From the NCBI GenBank assembly GCA_900317065.1, contig ONFK01000073.1, positions 1 to 7,478 on the forward strand: 7,478 nucleotides of DNA, written 5' to 3'. This document shows, one piece after another, positions 1 through 6,075 of the stretch (the first letter of the stretch is position 1; the number at the start of each line of letters is the position of its first letter). The DNA is from an uncultured Bacteroidales bacterium. Its GTDB lineage: Bacteria > Bacteroidota > Bacteroidia > Bacteroidales > UBA932. The position numbers and the translations under genes are program-made. The notes beneath the pieces were generated by a model. That model had not been told where the DNA came from. It saw only the letters and a list, made by a program, of their open reading frames with translations, and did not search any database.

Positions 1-683
1 ACCCGCTCCCCGTCCACAAAACAGAGGAAAGAAAACTCGGGGCCGGTGAGATAATCCTCGATTACCACCCTGCCGGCACCGAAGGTTTCGTCCAGCAGCA
101 TATCGGAGAGTGCGGCCTTAGCCTCTGAAAGATCCTGAGCGATCACCACTCCCTTGCCGGCCGCCAGCCCGTCATACTTGATGACGGCGGGGAAAGGCCT
201 GGCGGCTACGTACTCCAGCGCCTCGTCATACGAAGAGAAACTGCGGTAGCCGGCGGTAGGGATGCCGTACTTTGCCATCAGCTCCTTGGCGAATTCCTTG
301 GAACTCTCGATGCGGGTGGCGGACTTGGTATGCCCGAATATTTTGAGACCTGCGGCACGGAAAGCATCCACTATGCCGGCTGCAAGCGAAGCCTCGGGCC
401 CTACCACGGTAAGATCCACCTTATTCTCCAGCGCGAAGGCCTTGAGGCCCTCGACGTCGGTGTCTTTCAGAGGAAGGTTGAACGCCTGTTCTCCTATGCC
501 GGCATTGCCGGGGGCACAGTAGATCTTTTCCACCTGCGGACTGCGGCTGAGCGCATCCACGATCGCGTGTTCGCGACCGCCGCCTCCGATTACCAGGACA
601 GTTTTTCCCAGACAGTCCTCCAAATTTATTTCCTTGCCTTCAATGGCAGATCTCCGGCTGGGGAGAGGATATGCAAGTCCCAT
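1..683 (-). CDS. purD: Phosphoribosylamine-glycine ligase (GAR synthetase), N-terminal part, runs off the left edge
   Basis: PurD joins glycine to phosphoribosylamine using ATP to make GAR, the step after PurF; it is a soluble ATP-grasp enzyme. The reading frame is open from an ATG at 683 to position 1, giving 227 residues without a stop. Visible family motifs, counted from that ATG, are VLVIGGGGREHA (about 29-40), APGNAG (57-62), VVGPEASLAAGIVDAF (93-108), the ATP-grasp entry KIFGHTKSATRIESSKEFAK (114-133), IKYDGLAAGKGVVIA (168-182) and VIEDYLTGPEFSFLCFVDGE (207-226). About half of the usual protein is present and the C-terminal part lies outside. The family normally begins almost at the VLVIG strand, so the first 26 or so residues are an extension; no closer in-frame ATG exists, and the only nearer alternatives are TTG at 623 or CTG at 611. 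The ATG lies 4 nt after the purH stop. Identity is secure, the start is not. Confidence 0.95.
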   Translation of the reverse strand, partial: MGLAYPLPSRRSAIEGKEINLEDCLGKTVLVIGGGGREHAIVDALSRSPQVEKIYCAPGNAGIGEQAFNLPLKDTDVEGLKAFALENKVDLTVVGPEASLAAGIVDAFRAAGLKIFGHTKSATRIESSKEFAKELMAKYGIPTAGYRSFSSYDEALEYVAARPFPAVIKYDGLAAGKGVVIAQDLSEAKAALSDMLLDETFGAGRVVIEDYLTGPEFSFLCFVDGER

Positions 684-687
684 ATAA

Positions 688-2217
688 TCAATGTTTAAAA
701 TGACGTACGCCCGTAAAGAGCATCACTATTCCAAGTTCATCCGCTTTGGCGATGGCTTCCGCGTCGCGTATGCTTCCACCGGGCTGGACAATGGCGGTCA
801 CTCCGTATTCAGCGGCCAGTGCAACAGTATCGTCGAAGGGAAGGAAGCCGTCGGAAGCCAGGATGAGGCCGGAGGTAAAGCCGGCAGCCCTGGCCTCTTC
901 CAGGGCGATATGGGCGGAACCCACCCGGTTCGTCTGCCCTGCCCCGATGCCTATGGTATGGCCATCGCGCACGACAGCTATCGCGTTGGATTTCACATGC
1001 TTGACTATCTTCCAGCCAAACTCGAGGTCCTTCATTATCGCGGCCGTAGGCTTGGCCTTGGTGACGCACATATCCTCTGTCACCTGCTCGACCTGAGTGT
1101 CCAGCTGCTGCACAAGCAGCCCGCCGTTGACACCCACATACTGAGGAACGGGTGCGGAAGTGCGCGTCATGTCCACCTGAAGCACGCGCAGATTCTTCTT
1201 GGCGGAAAGGATCTCCAGCGCCTCGGGAGTATATGAGGGTGCGATGACAATCTCGAGAAAGATGGGCTTCATTCCCAGGGCCACCTCAGCGGTGAGTTCG
1301 CGGTTGACGCCCACGATTCCACCGTAGATGCTTACCTTGTCGGCCTCGTATGCAGCCTGCCAGGCCTGTTCGATGGTTTCCCCCACCGCGGCCCCACAAG
1401 GGTTCATATGCTTGAGGGCGAGGCAGAAAGGTTCCTCGAAGTCGCGCAGCACGTTCAGAGCCGCGTTCGCATCCTGTATGTTATTGTAAGACAGCTCTTT
1501 TCCCTGGATCTGCCTGGCGAAGGCCAGGGAGAAAGGCTGAGGCTGGAGGGCGGAATAGAAGGCCGCCTCCTGATGGGGATTCTCGCCGTAGCGCAGGCCC
1601 TGCTTGAAATCGAACTCCAGGAAGAGTTTCTCCGGAAGGCCGGCTTTCGCACGCATGTAGGTGGCGATGCAACTGTCATACTCCGCCGTATGGGTATAGG
1701 CCTTGGCGGAAAGCTTCAGCCGGGTAGCATCCGAAGTCCTGCCCTCGGCGCGAAGCTCGGCAAGCACGGAGTCGTAATCGGCGGGATCGCATACAATGGT
1801 GACATCCTTCCAGTTCTTGGCGGCACTTCGCACCATGGAAGGCCCGCCGATGTCGATGTTCTCGATGGCCTCTTCGAGGGTGACACCCTCCTTCGCGATG
1901 GTCTGGCGGAAAGGATAGAGATTCACGCACACGAGGTCGATGGTCTCTATGCCCTGCTCGGAAAGAGTCTGCATATGCTCCGGGAGTTCCCGGCGAGCGA
2001 GTATCCCTCCGTGCACCTTGGGGTGCAGAGTCTTCACGCGGCCGTCCAGGATCTCGGGGAATCCGGTAACCTCGCTGATGCCTATGGTCCTGACGCCCTC
2101 GCTCTCAAGGAGTTTCTGCGTACCACCGGTGGCAATTATTTCCCACCCCAAATCTACGAGGCCCCGCACGAAGGCGACCAGGCCCGTCTTATCGCTGACG
2201 CTTACTAATGCTCTCAT
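688..2217 (-). CDS. purH: Bifunctional AICAR transformylase / IMP cyclohydrolase
   Basis: PurH catalyses the last two steps to IMP: formylation of AICAR by 10-formyl-THF, then ring closure. The 509-residue protein has normal family length. The N-terminal MGS-like cyclohydrolase domain (about 1-195) shows IIATGGT (27-33), TGFPEILDGRVKTLHPKVHGG (51-71) and NIDIGGPSMVRSAAKN (120-135). The transformylase domain shows GLRYGENPHQ (207-216), the catalytic Lys-His pair in LKHMNPCG (268-275; K269, H270), YGGIVGVN (298-305), GIGAGQTNRV (423-432), ASDGFLPFDD (454-463) and QPGGSIRD (478-485), and the protein ends in the typical RHF sequence. All expected motifs look intact. The start ATG overlaps the purN stop in an ATGA arrangement, which suggests translational coupling. 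There is no Shine-Dalgarno motif upstream. Confidence 0.98.
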   Translation of the reverse strand: MRALVSVSDKTGLVAFVRGLVDLGWEIIATGGTQKLLESEGVRTIGISEVTGFPEILDGRVKTLHPKVHGGILARRELPEHMQTLSEQGIETIDLVCVNLYPFRQTIAKEGVTLEEAIENIDIGGPSMVRSAAKNWKDVTIVCDPADYDSVLAELRAEGRTSDATRLKLSAKAYTHTAEYDSCIATYMRAKAGLPEKLFLEFDFKQGLRYGENPHQEAAFYSALQPQPFSLAFARQIQGKELSYNNIQDANAALNVLRDFEEPFCLALKHMNPCGAAVGETIEQAWQAAYEADKVSIYGGIVGVNRELTAEVALGMKPIFLEIVIAPSYTPEALEILSAKKNLRVLQVDMTRTSAPVPQYVGVNGGLLVQQLDTQVEQVTEDMCVTKAKPTAAIMKDLEFGWKIVKHVKSNAIAVVRDGHTIGIGAGQTNRVGSAHIALEEARAAGFTSGLILASDGFLPFDDTVALAAEYGVTAIVQPGGSIRDAEAIAKADELGIVMLFTGVRHFKH

Positions 2218-2774
2218 TTCAAAAGTTTTGCTATTGTTTCAACGTATAATGCATGTTCGATTTTCTGACCGATGCGGTGCACCTCGGCGGGATCATCACC
2301 GTCATATTCGAAGGCCCTCTGCGCAATGATACGCCCGCCGTCCAGATCGGAATTCACCCAATGGATACTGATGCCGTACACCTTCACGCCGTATGCCACG
2401 GCCTGCTCCACCGCGTGAGCCCCCTTGAAAGCGGGCAGCAGTGAAGGATGAATGTTGATGATACGCCCGCCGTAAGTCTCCAGCAGCACGTCTCCGATGA
2501 TGCGCATATATCCCGCAAGGCAGACGAGGTCGACCCCGGCTGCATCCAGCAGACCCGCAATTTCCGTCTCGAACGCCGCCTTGGAAGGATACTCCTTCGG
2601 AGAGAAAACAAAGGTAGGGATTCCCCTCGCCTCGGCTTTCCCGACAACCGGAGCCCCCGGCCTGTCACAGACCATCAGCACCACGCCCGCATCCAGACGT
2701 CCGTCCGCGCAGGCATCGGCGATCGCCTCGAAATTGCTCCCCGTTCCGCTGGCAAAAACTGCTAATTTCTTCAT
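2214..2774 (-). CDS. purN: Phosphoribosylglycinamide formyltransferase (GAR transformylase), folate-dependent
   Basis: PurN transfers a formyl group from 10-formyl-THF to GAR, giving FGAR, step 3 of the pathway. The 186-residue length is slightly below that of E. coli PurN. The N-terminal phosphate-binding motif FASGTGSNFEAI is at 7-18. The catalytic triad known from E. coli (Asn106, His108, Asp144) appears here as N107 and H109 in INIHPSLLPAFKGAHA and D145 in NSDLDGG. The folate-binding LAGYMRII segment is at 86-93. The enzyme looks fully functional. It is the only complete gene in the window separated from its upstream neighbour by a real gap, 144 nt that hold a palindromic element. Its 3' end overlaps purH by 4 nt. 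The start is chosen because MKKLAVFASG is the typical N-terminus. Confidence 0.98.
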   Translation of the reverse strand: MKKLAVFASGTGSNFEAIADACADGRLDAGVVLMVCDRPGAPVVGKAEARGIPTFVFSPKEYPSKAAFETEIAGLLDAAGVDLVCLAGYMRIIGDVLLETYGGRIINIHPSLLPAFKGAHAVEQAVAYGVKVYGISIHWVNSDLDGGRIIAQRAFEYDGDDPAEVHRIGQKIEHALYVETIAKLLK

Positions 2775-2799
2775 AATTGTCTAATCTGTTTTTTCTGAC
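2775..2799 (-). other. A-rich leader just upstream of purN, no Shine-Dalgarno
   Basis: The 25 bases before the purN ATG, read on the minus strand, contain a run of six A and an AATT just before the start, and no purine-rich GGAGG-like motif. This is the kind of initiation region commonly seen in Bacteroidota. I see no convincing -33/-7 promoter pair here, so purN most likely depends on read-through from purM across the palindromic element. Confidence 0.4.
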
Positions 2800-2955
2800 G
2801 GTGGAAGGTATTCCCCCTGAGGGACGTAACACCCGCGGCTGCACCCCAGAAAACTCTCGTTTTCCAGGGACCCCGACGATAGCGGGGGGACCGTCCCGAA
2901 GGGATGGTGGGGTGAGCCCTATGGGCGAACTCCCGAAGGGGGAATACCTTCACCC
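2800..2955. repeat. Palindromic, hairpin-rich element filling the purM-purN gap
   Basis: Its ends form a perfect 15-bp inverted repeat (2804-2818 with 2937-2951), extendable by about 4 bp on the outside if one base bulges. Between the arms lies a chain of short hairpins: GAAAAC/GTTTTC with a 4-nt loop (2849-2864), CCCCG/CGGGG (2871-2887), a 7-bp stem with a GAA loop (2891-2907) and GCCC/GGGC (2916-2926). A further short stem at 2930-2942 would compete with the right arm. The DNA is far richer in G and C runs than a normal spacer. It has no long T tract after a stem in the direction of transcription, so it is not an obvious intrinsic terminator, although it could attenuate transcription or protect mRNA. 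No transposase is present. It resembles a small non-autonomous repeat (REP or MITE type); the family is not recognised. Confidence 0.75.
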
Positions 2956-3989
2956 ATAGTAGAGGGAATGATATTGACTCCCGGTTTGTCCGTAACGCAC
3001 CCGATGACGGAAGCCTTCTCGCCGCAAGCCTCCAGAATGCCGATGGCCTTCTGAGCCTCCGACGCATCCATCACCGCGATCATGCCTATGCCCATATTGA
3101 AAATATTGAACATCTCGCGATGAGGCACCCCGCCCCACTTCTCCAGCATCCTGAACACAGGCAGAATCTCCCAGGAACCCTCCCGGATCTCAAGCCCCTG
3201 ACCGGCCTGCAGCACACGCGGAATATTCTCATCGAAACCGCCGCCGGTTATATGGCAGATACCGTGCACGTCGCAATTGCGTATCACCTCCAGCATCTGC
3301 TTCACATATATCTTCGTGGGTGTAAGCAGCACATCTCCAAGCAGACGGCCGCCGAATTCGGGAACGGCATCCCCGTAGTGCAGGCCCGCGTCCGCAACGA
3401 TCTTGCGCACCAGGCTGAAGCCGTTGGAATGCACGCCGCTCGAAGCCACGCCGACCAGCACATCGCCCACCTTCACCTTCGAACCGTCGATCAGCTTCGA
3501 CTTTTCAACCACACCGGTCGTATAGCCGGCAATGTCGTATTCCCCGTCGGAATACATCCCGGGCATCTCTGCGGTCTCGCCGCCCACAAGGGCGCAGCCC
3601 GCCTGACGGCAGCCCTCAGCCACACCGGCGACAATGGCCTCCACCTTTGAGGGAACATTGTGCCCAAGGGCCACATAATCCAGGAAAATCAGCGGCTCAG
3701 CGCCCTGTGCAAGCACATCGTTCACGCACATTGCCACCGCATCGATCCCTATGGTGTCATGCTTGTCCATCGCGAAAGCGATCTTCAATTTGGTGCCGAC
3801 ACCGTCGGTGCCGCTCACCAGCACAGGCTCTTTCACCCCGAGGGATGAAAGATCGAACATCCCGCCGAACGAACCGATGTTGCCCATCGAGCCCGTACGG
3901 GCGGTGGACGCCACATGCTGCTTTATTCTTCTGACAACCTCATAACCGGCCTCGAGGTTCACGCCGGCTTTTTCGTAAGATTCCGCCAT
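2919..3989 (-). CDS. purM: Phosphoribosylformylglycinamidine cyclo-ligase (AIR synthetase), with altered C-terminal tail
   Basis: PurM closes the imidazole ring of FGAM with ATP to give AIR, step 5. The 356-residue protein carries the expected motifs: GSMGNIGSFGGMFDL (33-47), SGTDGVGTKLKIA (59-71), TIGIDAVAMCVNDVLAQGAEPLIFLDY (79-105), GGETAEMPGMYSDGEYDIAG (136-155), SSGVHSNGFSLVRKI (184-198), ITGGGFDENIPRVL (249-262) and FNMGIGMIAV (298-307). The core ends near residue 341 (GVNII), about where PurM proteins normally stop. The last 15 or so residues are extra; roughly the final 11 codons and the TAG stop come from the palindromic element downstream. The tail is unlikely to touch the active site. 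The start ATG lies 2 nt after the purF stop, so coupling is likely. Confidence 0.97.
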   Translation of the reverse strand: MAESYEKAGVNLEAGYEVVRRIKQHVASTARTGSMGNIGSFGGMFDLSSLGVKEPVLVSGTDGVGTKLKIAFAMDKHDTIGIDAVAMCVNDVLAQGAEPLIFLDYVALGHNVPSKVEAIVAGVAEGCRQAGCALVGGETAEMPGMYSDGEYDIAGYTTGVVEKSKLIDGSKVKVGDVLVGVASSGVHSNGFSLVRKIVADAGLHYGDAVPEFGGRLLGDVLLTPTKIYVKQMLEVIRNCDVHGICHITGGGFDENIPRVLQAGQGLEIREGSWEILPVFRMLEKWGGVPHREMFNIFNMGIGMIAVMDASEAQKAIGILEACGEKASVIGCVTDKPGVNIIPSTMGEGIPPSGVRP

Positions 3990-3991
3990 AT

Positions 3992-5350
3992 CTATTCGCT
4001 GGTAATATTATCGTCGTAAAGCAAAGTAGGATACTCTCCCGTGAAGCAGGCCTGGCACGGATCCGCGCAGCCGAAGCACGAATCGCGCGTGGACTCGGGA
4101 CTGAGATATCCGAGGGAGTCCGCCTCAATGGCCGCGCAGGCTTCTTCCAGACTGCGGTGCGAGCAAAGAAGCTCTTCCGGAGTGGAAGTGTCCACGCCAT
4201 AGTGGCAGGTGAAACGCATCATGGGGCTCGCGATTCTCACGTGCACCTCAGCCGCTCCCGCGTCGCGCAGCAGCTTCACTATCTTGAGGCAGGTGGTGCC
4301 GCGCACGATTGAATCGTCCACCAGCACTATACGCTTGCCACTCACTATGCTGCGCACCGGAGACAGTTTCATCTTCACCCCAAGTTCGCGCATGCTCTGC
4401 ACGGGCTGGATGAATGTACGGCCCACATATTTATGCTTGACAAGGCCCATTTCGAAGGGAATGCCGCTCTCCTCGGCATAGCCGATGGCGGCGCTCAGGC
4501 CGGACTCCGGCACGCCCACCACAACATCGGCGTCCGCAGGGCACTCCCTGAACAGCCTGCGGCCTGCCTCCTTGCGGTATGCATGCACATTGCAGCCGTC
4601 GATGTCGCTGTCCGGACGCGCGAAATAGATGTAGTCCATGGCGCACATGCGGTGACGGGAGAACCGCGACCAGATGGTGCTGCGCATACCGTTGGTGTCG
4701 AAGGAGACTATCTCGCCTGGCTTGACGTCGCGGATGAATTCCGCACCCATGATTCCGAATGCGCAGGATTCGCTGCTGACCACGTAGCCGTCGTTCAATT
4801 TGCCTATGCAGAGAGGCTTGATGCCGTATTTGTCGCGGCAGGCATAGACGCGGCTGCGTGTCATGACGATGAAGGCGAAGCCGCCCTCCATCATATTCAG
4901 GGCCTTGACAATGCGGTCGATGCGCTCCTCGTTGTAGTTCTTCTTGATCAGATGCGCCAGCAACTCACTGTCGGTATCTGTTTGAAATATAGTGCCATGC
5001 TTTTCAAGGTAATCGGCTATCTGTCTGGCATTCACCAGATTGCCCTCACCGGCCACTACGAAATTCCCGCTCTTGTGACGGAAATACAGCGGCTCGACAT
5101 TCTCGGGACCTCCCTTCGAAGCATTGGCATACTTGACGCTTCCGACGCCCATGGAACCCTTGAGTCCTCCGATTTCGCCGTTGGCGAATATCTCGCTGAG
5201 GAGCCCCTGGCCGCGATAGCGGTAAGACCTCCCTTTCTCGTCGAAGGTGGCGATGCCGCCTCCCTCCTGTCCGCGGTGCTGAAGGTTATGAAGACCGTAA
5301 TAGATGTAGGTTGATGCATCCGGCACCCCATATACTGCAAGTACTCCCAT
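3992..5350 (-). CDS. purF: Amidophosphoribosyltransferase (PurF) with degenerate glutaminase site
   Basis: PurF normally takes ammonia from glutamine and puts it on PRPP to make phosphoribosylamine, the first committed step. The 452-residue protein has the two usual domains: a class II (Ntn) glutaminase fold (about 1-230) and a type I phosphoribosyltransferase (about 231-450). The PRPP loop IVLVDDSIVRGTT (341-353) and flexible loop KYVGRTFIQP (307-316) are intact. Cysteines at 236, 382, 425, 428, 432 and 435 match the places where B. subtilis-type PurF binds its Fe-S cluster. The glutaminase site is not intact: the protein starts Met-Gly-Val, so the N-terminal nucleophile Cys is absent; the usual HVRY is SVKY (71-74, Arg to Lys); and the oxyanion Asn in AHNGNL is Glu (E102). 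Asp127 remains. A stop lies in frame 5 codons before the ATG, so no propeptide with Cys is possible. Family membership is certain; glutamine-dependent activity is doubtful. Confidence 0.93.
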   Translation of the reverse strand: MGVLAVYGVPDASTYIYYGLHNLQHRGQEGGGIATFDEKGRSYRYRGQGLLSEIFANGEIGGLKGSMGVGSVKYANASKGGPENVEPLYFRHKSGNFVVAGEGNLVNARQIADYLEKHGTIFQTDTDSELLAHLIKKNYNEERIDRIVKALNMMEGGFAFIVMTRSRVYACRDKYGIKPLCIGKLNDGYVVSSESCAFGIMGAEFIRDVKPGEIVSFDTNGMRSTIWSRFSRHRMCAMDYIYFARPDSDIDGCNVHAYRKEAGRRLFRECPADADVVVGVPESGLSAAIGYAEESGIPFEMGLVKHKYVGRTFIQPVQSMRELGVKMKLSPVRSIVSGKRIVLVDDSIVRGTTCLKIVKLLRDAGAAEVHVRIASPMMRFTCHYGVDTSTPEELLCSHRSLEEACAAIEADSLGYLSPESTRDSCFGCADPCQACFTGEYPTLLYDDNITSE

Positions 5351-5352
5351 GG

Positions 5353-6075
5353 CTATTGAAGATTAAGTTTTTCAAGTCTGTCAAGAACGCTTTTGTAAGA
5401 AGCCACAACGTCGCTGAGGTCCAGGCGGAAACGGTCCTTGTCCAGCCGCTCCCCCGTCGCTTCGTCCCACAGACGGCAGGTATCGGGGCTGATTTCATCG
5501 GAGATGATTATCTCGCCGTTGTCGGACGCCCGTCCGAATTCCAGCCGCATATCCACCAGTTCGATCCCGGCTTTATGGAAGAGATCCTGCAGCAACTCTC
5601 CGGCGCGGCGGGCCACATCGTACATCCCATCTATCTCTTCGTAGCTCGCAAGCCCCAGAGCCACTGCATGATGCTTGTTGATGAACGGATCTTCGAGGGA
5701 GTCGTTGTTGTAGCGCAGGTCCACGATGGTATTGGGAGCCGGTGTTCCGTCCTCCACGCCGAGCAGAAGCGCCAGATCTCCTGCTATACGCCTGCGCCAT
5801 ACGACCTGCAGGGGTATGATTTCAATCTTGCGACAGAGCTGCTCGCAATCTCCGGTCTGCTCGATGAAATGGGTCTTGATTCCCCTGGAGTTGAGATATC
5901 CCAGCAGGATAGCCGAGATTCTGTTGTCCAACTTACCCTTTCCGTCGAAGCGGGCGCGTTTGATGCTGTTGTAGGCAAGGGTCACATCCTTGTATCGGAA
6001 AATGACCTTATCGGGATCGTCGGTAGCAAAAACCTGCTTCTCGTTCCCGTCGAACAATAGTTCTTTCTTTATCAT
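5353..6075 (-). CDS. purC: Phosphoribosylaminoimidazole-succinocarboxamide synthase (SAICAR synthetase), short form with divergent signatures
   Basis: PurC couples CAIR with aspartate using ATP to give SAICAR, step 7. The 240 residues match the short bacterial form (E. coli about 237), not the roughly 310-residue form I recall from Bacteroides. Conserved parts are GKGKLDNRISAILL (45-58), GIKTHFI (65-71), LVDMRLEFG (173-181), ISDEISPDTCRLWD (191-204) and LDKDRFRLDL (211-220). Several signature positions differ from the consensus as I know it: the ATP loop GKAKK is GNEKQ (10-14), KDDATAFN is KDVTLAYN (29-36), the VVRNxxAGS segment is VWRRRIAGD (92-100, Ser100 position now Asp), and the Lys of DxKLEFG is Arg177. 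The gene overlaps purL by 4 nt (ATGA) and ends 2 nt before purF. It is clearly a PurC homologue; whether it is fully active with the standard substrates is open. Confidence 0.92.
   Translation of the reverse strand: MIKKELLFDGNEKQVFATDDPDKVIFRYKDVTLAYNSIKRARFDGKGKLDNRISAILLGYLNSRGIKTHFIEQTGDCEQLCRKIEIIPLQVVWRRRIAGDLALLLGVEDGTPAPNTIVDLRYNNDSLEDPFINKHHAVALGLASYEEIDGMYDVARRAGELLQDLFHKAGIELVDMRLEFGRASDNGEIIISDEISPDTCRLWDEATGERLDKDRFRLDLSDVVASYKSVLDRLEKLNLQ

Noticed and set aside
1408..2208. Long plus-strand open frame opposite purH
   Set aside because: Antisense shadow of a well-conserved PurH; no family features and no initiation signal.
2844..2955. Intrinsic terminator between purM and purN
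   Set aside because: Stems are strong, but none is followed by a T run on the minus strand; only an A-rich stretch follows, so Rho-independent termination is not supported.
2775..2955. Purine riboswitch or PurR operator upstream of purN
   Set aside because: The stretch is explained by inverted repeats and simple hairpins; no riboswitch core or inverted operator motif that I know is visible, and control would be expected upstream of the first gene.
2771..3067. Minus-strand small open frame through the purM-purN element
   Set aside because: It runs out of frame over the end of purM and through the hairpins; the Arg/Pro-rich translation follows from the base composition, not from a gene.
4433..5314. 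Long plus-strand open frame opposite purF
   Set aside because: It has no recognisable motifs, lies fully antisense to a clear PurF, and is of the kind expected opposite GC-rich coding DNA.
5311..6060. Plus-strand open frame opposite purC
   Set aside because: Antisense shadow; the minus-strand frame is an evident PurC homologue with operon-like junctions.
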